A DNA stretch of 64,000 bases. It comes from Halocaridina rubra. Its lineage: Eukaryota > Arthropoda > Malacostraca > Decapoda > Atyidae. Made by a program: the position numbers and the translations under genes. This document shows, one piece after another, positions 1 to 11,160 of this stretch. How positions within the stretch are numbered: position 1 is the stretch's first letter; each line of letters begins with the position of its first letter. The notes beneath the pieces were generated by a model. It saw only the letters and a program-made list of their open reading frames with translations, made no database searches and was not told the DNA's origin. The DNA lies in NCBI GenBank assembly GCA_037179515.1, contig JAXCGZ010015150.1, positions 62,001 through 126,000 of the forward strand. The letters are read 5' to 3'.

Positions 1-360
1 TAGCGTAAAACAATTTATTCACAATATATGAAGAATCAGTGAGACAAATACACTATGTATTCATTAAATTGTGGTTAACAAGAAACGTTTGCAATGTCAA
101 AAGGGCAAAGTTACTTATGAATTATTTGCAATTTATTTAAAGTATTACTTATTTGCAATTTATAGAGTAAAACACTTTATTTGCGATAAAGGAAGAATCT
201 ACGAGACAAATATGTACAGTATTCATTAAATTGTGGTTAACAAGAAATGTTTGCAGTGCCAAAAGGGCAAAAATACCTTATGAATTATTTGCAATTTAGA
301 GCGTAAAACACTATTTACGAGTAATGACGTAAAACACTTTATTTAAATTAATAGAAAAGG
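1..360. repeat. Short tandem repeat, about 2.2 copies of a ~163-bp unit
   Basis: The phrase 'gtaaaacactttattt' and relatives recur at about 3, 166 and 299. Between them the same order of words repeats: 'attcattaaattgtggttaac', then 'aaaagggcaaa', then 'gaattatttgcaattta'. The unit is AT-rich and has no coding potential. It lies outside the segmental duplication, and no second copy was seen elsewhere in the window. Confidence 0.7.
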
Positions 361-1424
361 GGTGAAATGAAATTATAATTTGTTAGGAGGAGGGATAGAT
401 TTTTACGCAGTAATGAGCAATCTTCTGAGGGCAAAATTTTACCTGGGCACCCACAATGAAAGACATTTAGCAATGTATACCAGCAGAAATTTTCAGGCCA
501 AGGAAATAAATTTGGCAAAAGTGCATTGAGAAAAATTACTTAGGATTTGACCAGTAACGGGTTTAACAAGTTTCCTGAATTCCTAATTTGCTTGACCAAC
601 GAGCTTTATCATACACTAACTCTCACCTTGTTTGTGCCAGATGAATTCCAGTAAAGATGCTCCCACAAAAAAAGTTTGGAGTAAGTGTGACTGCTGAGGC
701 GAAATATTGCCTCTGTGATGTTTGGCTGCCAAATGAGAGCGATGAAGCATCCCTCTTGGTGACGTCATCATTTGGCCAGCCTGTAGGGTTTATTCAGAGC
801 AGTAATTTGTCCCCCCAATGTTCTTTTTACTACAGTTGTAGTCCCTGGCAGAGATGCAAGGGAGAGACAGGATTTAAAGTGCAGTAAGCAGAAGCAAACA
901 AAAGAAACGAGAAATAATTATGGGCAAAATAGGGTTACTGGTCGATATCAGCCGAGTATTATTTGCATTGCAGAGAAAGAATTTTAATATTCAAATAGTA
1001 AAGAAGTGACTGAAATGCATCTAGAGAGGCTAATGACATATCAGCAAGGTTAAATTTATAACAAAATTTATCACCTAGAGCAATTTTTATAATTTAACAA
1101 AATTTATCGGCAAAAGCACTCTTATAATAAGAAAATTGCATAAACAATGTATCCAATAGACTAGCTAGGATTACGGCATCATACATGAGAAAAAAGCAGA
1201 GAACAGAGAAATAGGAGGGAGATATTTATACTGGGATCATGCTTACTACTATATTCAAATTTAGCTACATACTGAAATATAAATTGTAAATAATCATAAT
1301 CTGAAAAATGCAAGGAGTGAGATTTTTTTTAGTAAGAAAAGAATTCAGTTAAAAGTTCATTAAAGAACTAATAAGACATCTATAAAGACCTCTGGTGACT
1401 TGGAGCAAAACACTCTGTCGCACA
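361..1424. other. AT-rich intergenic DNA, no gene seen
   Basis: A 76-codon open frame at 657-887 has no recognisable motif. It is not shared with the right unit and is probably chance. No SINE, TIR or RNA gene was recognised here. Confidence 0.5.
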
Positions 1425-1997
1425 GCCATAAGTTTTCATCAACAAAATCAATTTATCTAGAGAGTGAGTTCCATAAAAGACTGCCCACAGATGATAAGGA
1501 ATGATAGTTTTAAGTTCTCATGAACAAGACTTATTTATAATGAGATCAAGTTCTTTAGAAAAAAACTGCTACTATTGCCTGTGTAGAAGTTTTGTGTTTA
1601 AGAACAAGCCCTGAATCTTGAGTCTTCAGAAAAGAATGGATATCCACATATGGGTAGCTTTAAGTTCTCATGAGCAAAATAACTTGCCACGAGACAAGCA
1701 TCACTTGCAGGGAAAGAGAATGTGGTATTGTGAACTAGTCCACTCTAAACCTCAAATATTCAGGATTGAGAAAACGAACCTGAGACTGGCTGTAAGTTCT
1801 TACAAACATGAGCAATTTATCAAACACCAAGATCTTGAAAAGAGACACAGCTGTCTTGCCAACTGGAAAAAGAACAACGTTCTCACATATGTCCAAGCTC
1901 TAAAGCTCGGCTATTCTGGATCGAAAGAATATGCACATACAAAAAAAGTCAGTTTGCATGAACGAGACCAACCTATCATGGAATCAATGTAACTCAC
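1425..1997. repeat. Degenerate array of 'aagttctcatgaacaagac'-like words
   Basis: Variants of this word recur at about 1,429, 1,513, 1,663 and 1,795 and continue inside the adjoining 1.09-kb units (about 2,075, 2,190, 2,338, 2,380, 2,447). Spacing is irregular, 50 to 150 bp. The core is an imperfect palindrome, GTTC-TCAT-GAAC. A 124-codon open frame at 1,618-1,992 lies in this stretch, but its homologous region at 40,440-40,820 is not conserved as coding, so it is not called a gene. Confidence 0.55.
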
Positions 1998-4900
1998 AGG
2001 AAGAGAGACCATATTTGAGTACGTGAGATTACCTTTATATCTCGAGCTCAAGGGATTGAAAGGAAAAGATCTGCTCTTAAGTTGCTGTTGAACGAGAATG
2101 AGTGCTTTGGAAAACGTTGAGATTCCTTAAAAAAGCAGACTAGGTTCTTGTGTAAGAGAACAACCTGTCAAGGCAATAAGATTTCAAAATCTCATGAGTA
2201 AGACTATCGTTTTGCAAGACCAAAACAAAGATTTGAGAAAGAGGGATTGTGATCTTGTTAAAGAGACAATTCTCTTCACACTATAAGCTCTTAGTATTGA
2301 AAACAAAGCTCATATGAATAACTATAGGGTCAATGGAGTTCTCAATGAACAAAAGAAATTTACTTATCGAAACAAAAATGAGTTCTCACGAATGAGACCT
2401 GAGTGTTCATGAACAGGTTCATGTTCAAAAGAACGAGACACAAATTCTCACGAACAAGACTTGAAACAACTTCCAGTAGAGTTTAAATTTTATTTTGAAA
2501 AATTATTTTGTGTAATGTCAGTATCCCCAAAATAAATGAAGAAGTCATAAAAAGAGAGTACAGTATTTTATTATCTTTTCAAGAACCTTTTCACCTTAAA
2601 ATAAGTAGCAAAAAAATAAAACTGCCACAACCAACCCAACCCTCACGGGGAACAACAACTTGGGAGAGGCTTCAGTCACCTGGGCGATTACCACATCTCT
2701 CAACACAACACAAACAGTAGCACAATTTTTTTACGCAGAGCAATGACAGTCCGGCAGGCATCTCTTGAAGAATACTTCTATCTGGAGACAATGAGAACAT
2801 CCAAGGAAATACACTATGGAAGACTGCACCGTACATATATTTAACAAATACGACATACACTCCCTGAGAGCTCTGTGGGAAAGCCTGGGATCATTTTTGC
2901 CTTCCTTAGAATCTCGGGGCTGTTTGGCAAGGCAGCTAAGGGAACTAAAGCAACACAGTAGTTTATGTTGCAAAGTAAATTAAAATTTCTCTTAAAAAAC
3001 AAGATATACCAATTATAAGCACAATGTCTGCTTATAATGTGTATCATGTGGCATAGATGAAGCATAAGGGTAAGTCCCTAGGAAAAGAGACCATATTTGA
3101 GTACGTGAGATTACATTTATATCTCGAGCTTACAGGATTGAAAGGAAAAGATCTGCTCTTAAGTTGCTGTTGAACGAGAATGAGTACTTTGGAAAACGTT
3201 GAGATTGCTTAAAAAAACAGACTAGGTTCTTGTGTAAGAGAACAACCTCTCAAGGCAACAATATTTCAAAATCTCATGAGTAAGACCATCGTTTTGCAAG
3301 ACCAAAACACAAGATTTGAGAAAGAGGGATTGTGATCTTGTTAGAGACAATTCTCTTCACACTATAAGCTCTTAGTATTGAAAACAAAGATCATATGAAT
3401 AACTATAGGGTCAATGGAGTTCTCAATGAACAAAAGAAATTTACTTCTCGAAACAAAAATGAGTTCTCACGAATGAGACCCGAGTGTTCATGAACAGGTT
3501 CATGTTCACAAGAACGAGACACAAATTCTCACGAACAAGACTTGAAACAACTTCCAGTAGAGTTTAATTTTTATTTTGGAAAATTATTTTGTGTAATGTT
3601 AGTATCCCCAAAATAAATGAAGAAGTCATAAAAAGAGAGTACAGTATTTTATTATCTTTTCAAGGACCTTTTCACCTTAAAAAAAGTAGCAAAAAAATAA
3701 AACTGCCACAACCAACCCAACCCTCACGGGGAACAACAACTTGGGAGAGGCTTCAGTCGCCTGGGCGATTACCACATCTCTCAACACAACACACAGTAGC
3801 ACAATTTTTTTACGCAGAGAAATGACGGTCCGGCAGGCATCTCTTGAAGAATACTTCTATCTGGAGACAATGAGAACATCCAAGGAAATACACTATGGAA
3901 GACTGCACCGTACATATATGTAACAAATACGACATACACTCCCTGAGAGCTCTGTGGGAAAGCCTGGGATCATTTTTGCCTTCCTTAGAATCTCGGGGCT
4001 GTTTGGCAAGGCAGCTAAGGGAACTAATGCAACACAATAGTTTATGTTGGAAAGTAAATTAAAATTTCTCTTAAAAAAGAAGATATACCAATTATAAGCA
4101 CAATTTCTGCTTATTATGTGTATCATATGGTATAGATGAAGCATCAGGGGCATAAGGGTAAGTCCCTAGGAAAAGAGACCATATTTGAGTATGTGAGATT
4201 ACCTTTATATCTCGAGCTCACAGGATTGAAAGGAAAAGATCTGCTCTTAAGTTGCTGTTGAACGAGAATGAGTACTTTGGAAAACGTTGAGATTGCTTAA
4301 AAAAACAGACTAGGGTCTTGTGTAAGAGAACAACCTCTCAAGGCAATAAGATTTCAAAATCTCATGAGTAAGACCATCGTTTTGCAAGACCAAAACACAA
4401 GATTTGAGAAAGAGGGATTGTGATCTTGTTAAAGAGACAATTCTCTTCACACTATAAGCTCTTAGTATTGAAAACAAAGATCATATTAATAACTATAGGG
4501 TCAATGGAGTTCTCAATGAACAAAAGAAATTTACTTCTTGAAACAAAAATGAGTTCTCACGAATGAGACCTGAGTGTTCATGAACAGGTTCATGTTCACA
4601 AGAACGAGACACAAATTCTCACGAACAAGACTTGAAACAACTTCCAGTAGAGTTTAATTTTTATTTTGGAAAATTATTTTGTGTAATGTCAGTATCCCCA
4701 AAATAAATGAAGAAGTCATAAAAAGAGAGTACAGTATTTTATTATCTTTCCAAGAACCTTTTCACCTTAAAAAAAGTAGCAAAAAAATAAAACTGCCACA
4801 ACCAACCCAACCCTCACGGGGAACAACAACTTGGGAGAGGCTTCAGTCACCTGGGCGATTACCACATCTCTCAACACAACACACACAGTAGCACAATTTA

Positions 4901-5257
4901 TTTACACAGAGAAATGACAGTCCGGCAGGCATCTCTTGAAGAATACTTCTATCTGGAGACAATGAGAACATCCAAGGAAATACACTAAGGAAGACTGCAC
5001 CGTACATATATGTAACAAATACGACATACACTCCCTGAGAGCTCTGTGGGAAAGCCTGGCATCATTTTTGCCTTCCTTAGAATCTCGGGGCTGTTTGGCG
5101 GGGCAGCTAAGGGAACTAAAGCAAAACAATAGTTTATGTTAAGTAAATTAAACTTTCTCTTAAAAAACAAGATATACCAATTATAAGCACAATTTCTGCT
5201 TATTATGTGTATCATGTGGCATAGATGAAGCATCAGGGGCATAAGGGTAAGTCCCTA
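1998..5257. repeat. Three tandem copies of a ~1.09-kb unit
   Basis: Copies run 1,998-3,079, 3,080-4,167 and 4,168-5,257, each starting 'aggaaaagagaccatatttg' or a near variant. They are very similar to each other, with scattered substitutions and 1-8-bp indels. The right unit has one more diverged copy at 40,825-41,905. Open frames of 60-86 codons recur in each copy but change ends and carry indels, so they are not called genes. Each copy ends with the ~330-bp repeat family described separately. Confidence 0.9.
2640..2960 (-). repeat. ~330-bp interspersed repeat, copy 1 of 6
   Basis: Same family at 3,720-4,045, 4,810-5,125, 17,650-17,962, 41,440-41,770 and 50,390-50,760. Shared words on the plus strand include 'gggcgattacca', 'tctcttgaagaatacttcta', 'ccggagaca' and 'ccctgagagctctg'. 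On the minus strand all copies retain a related peptide pattern (LR-LRE, then FxxVFP, then LxVSPxRxxLQExxP), but frames are short and broken. It may be an old untranslated or first exon, or an unnamed transposon. Confidence 0.6.
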
Positions 5258-7254
5258 GTTTGTGTTTCCTTTTTTTGCATATGCAGACATGTCATCAGTT
5301 CTCTATGCTACTTCTTCTGCTGAAATGGTGGCCTATGACAACATCATTTAAATTTAAATATTTTTTCTTAGTTAGGATTATTTTTCATTCATTAGCAAAA
5401 AACATATACTATGACCACAAACTCTATAGTAAGGGATGGCTGAGTCAAAGAATACTTTCACCACAAGCTAATATACCTCAATCACTCCTCTAACCTTCTT
5501 GGGGATAAAAAACGGTAACAATACCCCCACTATCCTGCTCAGGTCATGCATACGGTAAGTGGGCAAGGATCTTCTGCGTCGAGGTCTGACATTCACAGCA
5601 ATTGGGCTGTGAATCCCCCCCCCTCTGTAATTTCCTCCTACAATGAGTCAAACTGAACAGTAAAACAACCATTGGGTAGTCCAGGGCCAAATCTGTCAAA
5701 GAAAGACCCTACCCACAAGAACCTTTCAAATTTGGTAAATAAATCAATATTGTCATCCCTTAAAAGGCTTTTTCCCATCTCTCATAAAATTTTTGACCCC
5801 AAACAGAGGAGGATGAGAAGAATACCTGTACTGTTGTCACAAGAAATAATAGTTAATCCTTCATGTGCAGCCTAACCAAGGGCTGATTTTTGGTATTATT
5901 TCACCATGACTCTCATGCTACTCTTGACAAGCAGTGCTGATCAAGTACCATGGGATGCCAATACCTTAGGTTAAATCATTTTCCATTTAGCAAAAAGATA
6001 CCTTTGTCAAAGAACTTTATACAGTATTAAAAAATAACTGAGAAAAAATTACATTAGCAAACCGTTAAGGTCATTCGGATCATGTAAAGTAAAGCAATTC
6101 CAGCATGCTCTATGATTATTTATATTTACAAGGTAAGTCACATAACCTGACTTGACAATTTATGGGTTATTTAACTTTACATGGGGGCCTGGGGGTTACT
6201 TATCTTCACAAACCAGATCATCCGTACTCTTATCATTGAAATATACATCTCTTTTTGACAATTCTGCATACTAAGTAGATTTTTCACATACCCCTCAAAA
6301 AAAGTATATTAAAAGAATCTTCTAAGGTCAGTGAGTAAAACCAGTGATTAAATCTTCCAACTATTTTTAATACGAAGATTAAAAACTTCTGGGGCACAGA
6401 ATTACCACTAAGATACAGATTCATATACGATATAATTAATGTAATATAATTCAAATAAAACATTTATAAATCATAATAAACTATAATAATGAATGAAAAC
6501 AAAAGAAAGCGATTATTACAAAACTCAATACAAATACAGTAACAAACCCTATTCACGATTAGTCTTTTACACCACATCGACTCCTTTTCTGTCCTATATC
6601 ATGACGGCTCTGAATCTTCATATTTTTAAATCAATAAGTAAAACACAATGATAAACAAAGGAAGTGACATCATGAATTAAAAAACTAATACACTTTCACA
6701 GGGACCGTAAGGGTTACACAGCTGCATAATTATAATGATATTACACAAATTCAAAAAATTTATGCTACATTAAATACCAGTCTAAATATCTCTTACTTCG
6801 AAACAATAAAGTTATATATCAATACTACAGAAAACAGAGAAGTTTATGACAATATAGAGTTAATGCTCCATGCATTACTCCTTTACCCAACATATAAAGA
6901 AAATTTTTTTATAAGTGATTCTCTACAGTCATGCCTATGATTAAATCAAATTCAACAGTTGTACTTCAGTGGTAATATTAATAAATAATTCATAAATGTA
7001 CAAAATATGAAATTTCGTAGTACTTAACTTTGTTCCTTTAATTAAAACTTCCATCTCCCATACAATGAGCCTGATAACCGATTCTTGGCTCAATTTTCTC
7101 CAAGATAAAAACTCTGTACATTGAAAAACAAAACTCATATCCAACTCTTAAATAGACCAAAGTGATAAAATGCAACAGAGATGGGGAAGACAGACTAAAA
7201 CTATTATATCTTTAAAGCTATACCCTGAATCTACTTGAGTTTTCTATTATGTCA
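5258..7254. other. Non-coding stretch of the left unit
   Basis: Collinear with 41,906-43,800. No reading frame is conserved between the two copies. A pyrimidine-rich block at about 5,500-5,660 is shared with 42,150-42,330. Nothing further is recognised. Confidence 0.6.
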
Positions 7255-7440
7255 CTGAATTGGGGCAATGGTTAGAGCCCTCGACTCGGCAAGCAACAAC
7301 CCGAATTCTCATCCACTGCAGGGCGTTAGGAAGGACTTTTAGCCTTTGTTCTGGTTTTACGTCATGGGCTCCCTTTTCTACTAAGGGCTAGCCTTAACTC
7401 CCAAATTCCAACCTGTCTGTGTCTACCCCTACTTGATTGA
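7255..7440 (+). repeat. tRNA-derived SINE copy (degenerate)
   Basis: The stretch 'caatggttagagccctcgac' matches the A-box half of a tRNA head, followed by 'gcagggcgttaggaagga', a linker and a tail near 'ccaacctgtctgtgtc'. The same copy is present in the right unit at 43,812-43,935, so it predates the duplication. Confidence 0.6.
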
Positions 7441-7596
7441 GTACTTTAACTTTTCTATTATGCATATACAGTACATTATCAGCATCTAATTGCTAAAGTG
7501 GCAAAATTCTCCCAACAAATACTATCTTTACATAATACTGTAGTCCCAAGTTGGCTTTTACAATCTAAATAAATGGGGGTATTTATCTATGTTTTA

Positions 7597-7765
7597 GGGG
7601 GCTGTGGTAGCTCAGTGGTAGATTGCAGGAGTTTGGAAGTAACTGATGCAGGTTTGAACCTTGCGTGGGATGTTAGTAGGGACATCTAAGCTTAATACCC
7701 CAGCTCCCATCTATCTGTCTAACATCATTCATGGGGACGAATTATGACATAAAATGGAGCCCTCT
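7597..7765 (+). repeat. tRNA-derived SINE with clear A and B boxes
   Basis: The head reads 'ggtagctcagtggtag' (A box) and 'ggtttgaacc' (B box) about 45 bp later. The body contains 'agggacatctaagc' and 'ccccagctcc', and the tail is 'tgacataaaatggagcc'. The right-unit copy at 44,129-44,288 has lost most of the A box. No acceptor-stem pairing suggests a working tRNA. Confidence 0.75.
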
Positions 7766-7839
7766 GCTATGTTGTTACTTTAATATTGAGTACTGTACTT
7801 TTTCTATGCTTTTTTTTTTTTTTGTGTCTTTATAGGTCC

Positions 7840-7975
7840 CCATTTTGGGGTGGATATACAGGTTGAGCTTGTGGAATTAAGACTGGAAGCCCTTCCTATT
7901 GCTCAGCTGTGGTATTGAATGTGGGTTCATAACATCCAGAGTCGATCATTCTACCACTATGCTATGGTAACTCTC
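7840..7975 (-). repeat. tRNA-derived SINE copy, minus strand
   Basis: The reverse complement reads from a 'catagtggtagaatgatcga' A-box-like head through 'gaagggcttccagtcttaat' to 'ccaccccaaaatgggg'. It is the same family as the plus-strand copies just upstream, and is also present at 44,335-44,465. Confidence 0.6.
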
Positions 7976-8407
7976 CAGCATATGATTACTATAACGTTCA
8001 ATAAAATATTATTGAACTAAATACTGAACTCTCATGCGAGTCAGTCGCTAAGTTAAAGCAATGATAGCTCTTACTGTAGGCTCTGTGGGAAAGCCAATAC
8101 ATGAAACAGGTATAGCATACTTACAACAGCATTAAATATGCTAAACATATAAAAGAAATTTGAAAATACATTACGTTAAAGGTATTTATGAACTGCATAG
8201 AATGAATGACATAATAATATGCAGAAAAAACACACTATTACATTCATGTTGCAGAGGTTAATATCTTACAATACAAATTATCCAAAAAATTTTAATTAAA
8301 AAAAAAAATCAAAATGTAATAGTAGAATATTTATTGGATGCTTTATGTTTTATTATTATTTAATTTAAGGAATAATAAGTAATATTTCTGGTTACATTAT
8401 TTGGGAA

Positions 8408-8560
8408 ATGGGGCTGCAGTAGGGCATTGGTTAAAGTGCTTTACTCGGGGAAATGACAAACCTGACTTTAAGCGCCCATGCAAGATGTTAAGAAAGGCAT
8501 CCAACACGTCTATGTCCACCACAATTCAAATGGAAACAAACTGTGACACATAAAATGGTG
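8408..8560 (+). repeat. tRNA-derived SINE copy
   Basis: The head is 'cattggttaaagtgctttac', followed by 'gttaagaaaggcatccaac' and the tail 'actgtgacacataaaatgg'. A matching copy lies at 44,908-45,052. It sits about 90 bp beyond the stop codon of the zinc-finger gene, so it may lie in the 3' UTR. Confidence 0.65.
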
Positions 8561-8651
8561 TAAAATATTATTTGGGAAATATAAACACAAATATTAATGA
8601 ACATAGTATACAGTGTGCATTACATGAAATTAGCATAATAACAAACATGCA

Positions 8652-10790
8652 TTAATATACCTCTACAGCCTCATCATCGGAGAAAGATTCCACTTTAACA
8701 TCACAAAACGTGTCTGAATCATATAAACCACTGTGCTCATAATCACTACCTTTGCCATCTTCATTATCCTTACTCTTTCTATCTGTTTCAACATCTTTTT
8801 CACTATCATAACTAAAGCTAATCCTCTCCACTCCATTCTCATCCTCGTCATCGCTACGATATTCGTGTCTTACTTCTGTGTTGCTCATACACCAAATTTT
8901 ATAATGTTCGGGCTTTCTTAAAATACCCTCCTGTGCGGTTATATTTTTCACACAGCTATTACATGTGTGCTTAGTCTCCCCATTTCCAAGCGGATCCCAG
9001 GTTTTTCCGAATGGTTTGTGGCATACGGTGCAAATGCATGATTTTCCAATGCAATAAAGTCTGAAATGTTTTTTCATGCCTTGTCTGGTTATAAAGGTTT
9101 TATTGCACACCTCGCACAGAAAAGTGGGTCTTTCTTTGAGATGAATCTGCTTGTGTACGCTCAAATGTCCTCTTTGAGAAAAACCTTTGTTGCATACACT
9201 GCATATATAGGGTTTTGTTCCAGTGTGAATAACCAAATGGCGATTCAAGTCCGTTTTATGGAAGAACGAGGAAAAACAGATATGGCACACATAATTTTTT
9301 TCAGCATGATGGTAGACCGAATGTGCTTTCAATAGTTGTTTTTCCGTAAAAGCTTTATTACAAATGTTACACACGAAAGGTCGTTCGCCAGTGTGTTTCA
9401 TCACATGTCTTGTTAATGCTCTTCTCTCCGTAAAGGTCTTGGGACAGAGGTGACAGGCATGGGGCTTTATACCCTGATGGGTGAAAGCGTGTAACTTCAG
9501 AGCTCTGCTCTCCGAAAAAGCTCTATTGCATATATCACACACGAAGGGCTTCTCTCCAGTATGAATTAAAAAATGTTTTTTCAAATGTCCTTTAAATGTA
9601 AATCCTTTGTTACACACAGTACAGATATGTTGCTTTCCAGTACTGTGAGTAAAGGAATGTTTTTCACTATCATGACTAAGGATAATCCTCTCTGCACCAA
9701 TCTCTTCCTTGACATTGTTAGGATTTTCATGTTCTACTTCCATGTTACTTGTACACCCAGTTTCGTAATGTTCGAGCAAAAAAGGCTTTCTTAATATACC
9801 CTCCTGTGCGGTTATATTTTTCAAACAGCCGTGACATGTGTGGTTATTCTCCCCACTTCCAAGCAGATCCCAGGCTTTTCTAAACGGTTTGTGGCATATG
9901 GTGCAAATGCACAAGTTTTCTTTGCAATAACATCTCAAATGTCTTCTCAGGTCTGCTCTGCGGCTAAAGGTTTCCTTGCACATTTTGCACAATATAACGG
10001 GTTTTTCTTTGAGATGGATTTTCTTGTGTACGCTCAAGTTTCCTCTTTGAGCAAAGCCTTTGTTGCATACACTGCATATATAGGGTTTTGTTCCAGTGTG
10101 AATAACCGAATGGCGTTTCAAGTCCCCTTTTTTGGTGAACGAGGAAAAACAGATAGGGCACTCAAATTTTTTTTCAGCACGATGGAGGAGCGAATGTGTT
10201 TTCAAAAGTTGTTTTTCAGTAAAAGTTTTATTACAAATGTTACACACAAAACGTTCTTCTCCAGTGTGTTTCATCAGATGTCTTGTTAATGCTCTTTTCT
10301 TCGTATAAGTCTTAGGACAGAGGTGACAGGCGTGGGGCTTCATACCCTCATGGGTGAAAGTGTGTAACTTCAGAGATCCACTCTGCGAAAAAGCCCTATT
10401 GCAAATATTACACACGAAGGGCTTCTCTCCGGTATGAATTACAGAATGTTTTTTCAAATGTCCTTTCAATGTAAATCCTTTGTTACACACAGTGCAAATA
10501 TGTTGCTTTTCAGTACTGTGAGTAAAGGAATGTAGTTTTAAACTCCCCTTTTTGGCAAAAGCTTTATTACAAATATTACACGCAAAAGGTTTCTCCGTAT
10601 TTTCATTTAACATTACATCTACAGTTAGTTCGTCATTTGTGACTTTACTGCATTTGCTTGTACCTTGACCGTTTTCACTATTGTCATAAGAACAGCTTGC
10701 AGTGACATCGCTTTGATCTAGTAATAAAAAAGCCTCAGAATCCTCATTAGATGGTTCAGCTTTTGCACTCGGAGAGTCTGAGTTATCCAT
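8652..10790 (-). CDS. C2H2 zinc-finger protein with internally doubled finger array (712 aa)
   Basis: Probably a nuclear DNA-binding transcription factor. The first ~65 residues are acidic and Ser-rich. Seven classical C2H2 fingers (CX2CX12HX3H, with TGEKP-type linkers) span residues ~70-259, followed by a C2HC finger (~268-289) and a four-cysteine CXXC...CXXC module (~295-322). The block from His87 to ~377 is then repeated at 378-665, giving six more C2H2 fingers, another C2HC finger (~559-580) and another CXXC pair (~587-613). The C-terminus is acidic and holds a VKVE motif that fits the SUMO consensus. The repeat junction falls inside a finger and leaves only its HSFTH half. Compared with the paralogue at 45,163-46,605 the array is doubled and about 50 residues are missing near residue 37. 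The start is the ATG conserved between copies. The specific orthologue and target are unknown. Upstream exons probably exist. Confidence 0.88.
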   Translation of the reverse strand: MDNSDSPSAKAEPSNEDSEAFLLLDQSDVTASCSYDNSENGQGTSKCSKVTNDELTVDVMLNENTEKPFACNICNKAFAKKGSLKLHSFTHSTEKQHICTVCNKGFTLKGHLKKHSVIHTGEKPFVCNICNRAFSQSGSLKLHTFTHEGMKPHACHLCPKTYTKKRALTRHLMKHTGEERFVCNICNKTFTEKQLLKTHSLLHRAEKKFECPICFSSFTKKGDLKRHSVIHTGTKPYICSVCNKGFAQRGNLSVHKKIHLKEKPVILCKMCKETFSRRADLRRHLRCYCKENLCICTICHKPFRKAWDLLGSGENNHTCHGCLKNITAQEGILRKPFLLEHYETGCTSNMEVEHENPNNVKEEIGAERIILSHDSEKHSFTHSTGKQHICTVCNKGFTFKGHLKKHFLIHTGEKPFVCDICNRAFSESRALKLHAFTHQGIKPHACHLCPKTFTERRALTRHVMKHTGERPFVCNICNKAFTEKQLLKAHSVYHHAEKNYVCHICFSSFFHKTDLNRHLVIHTGTKPYICSVCNKGFSQRGHLSVHKQIHLKERPTFLCEVCNKTFITRQGMKKHFRLYCIGKSCICTVCHKPFGKTWDPLGNGETKHTCNSCVKNITAQEGILRKPEHYKIWCMSNTEVRHEYRSDDEDENGVERISFSYDSEKDVETDRKSKDNEDGKGSDYEHSGLYDSDTFCDVKVESFSDDEAVEVY

Positions 10791-10840
10791 ACTTCTACAT
10801 ATAGATCGAGAAGGACGCCTAAATACGAGTTGTCATATAT

Positions 10841-10842
10841 CT
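10841..10842 (-). promoter_or_regulatory. Probable 3' splice site (AG) 5' of the zinc-finger coding exon
   Basis: On the minus strand the sequence reads 'tatttttccctctag' and then 'ATATATGACA', about 50 nt before the ATG. The paralogue has 'tatttttctttccag' at the matching position (46,642-46,643). A pyrimidine tract ending in AG, kept in both diverged copies, indicates an intron and an upstream non-coding exon. The donor was not located. Confidence 0.6.
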
Positions 10843-11014
10843 AGAGGGAAAAATACCAAGTAAAAATCAATAGAAAATTCATATTGTTGTCATAAATTGT
10901 AAAGAAAAATACTCAAGTAAAAAACAATATACATTTCATATGGCAGATACATAAGCTGTTATGTGAAATACAATACTCTACACTAGTGCTTAAGAATGGT
11001 TTAAAACAGAGATC

Positions 11015-11160
11015 TATAATTTTGTGAGTCAGTACTTTAGGTATTATCTCAAAAGAGGAGCATCCATTCTTAATTCCCCACCTCCAACAGTCTGTGGCCA
11101 CCCTCATTCGAATGGGGATTAATAGTGAAACATAAAATGGCATACAACAGTTGAGTATAC
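11015..11160 (+). repeat. tRNA-derived SINE 3' part
   Basis: It contains 'aattccccacctccaacag', 'ccaccctcattcgaatgggg' and the tail 'tgaaacataaaatggc', as in the other SINE copies. It is shared with 46,815-46,945. It lies in the predicted intron or upstream region of the zinc-finger gene. Confidence 0.6.

Noticed and set aside
1618..1992. 124-codon open frame
   Set aside because: It lies in the degenerate GTTC/GAAC array, has no recognisable domain, and the right-unit counterpart is not open.
2508..5242. Recurrent 60-86-codon frames in the three 1.09-kb copies (both strands)
   Set aside because: Their recurrence follows from the DNA duplication. Frames differ in ends, contain indels between copies, and the diverged copy at 40,825-41,905 does not keep them.
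8733..10289. Plus-strand and alternative-frame open frames opposite the zinc-finger gene
   Set aside because: Antisense shadows of the finger repeats; they recur with finger periodicity and have no independent motif.
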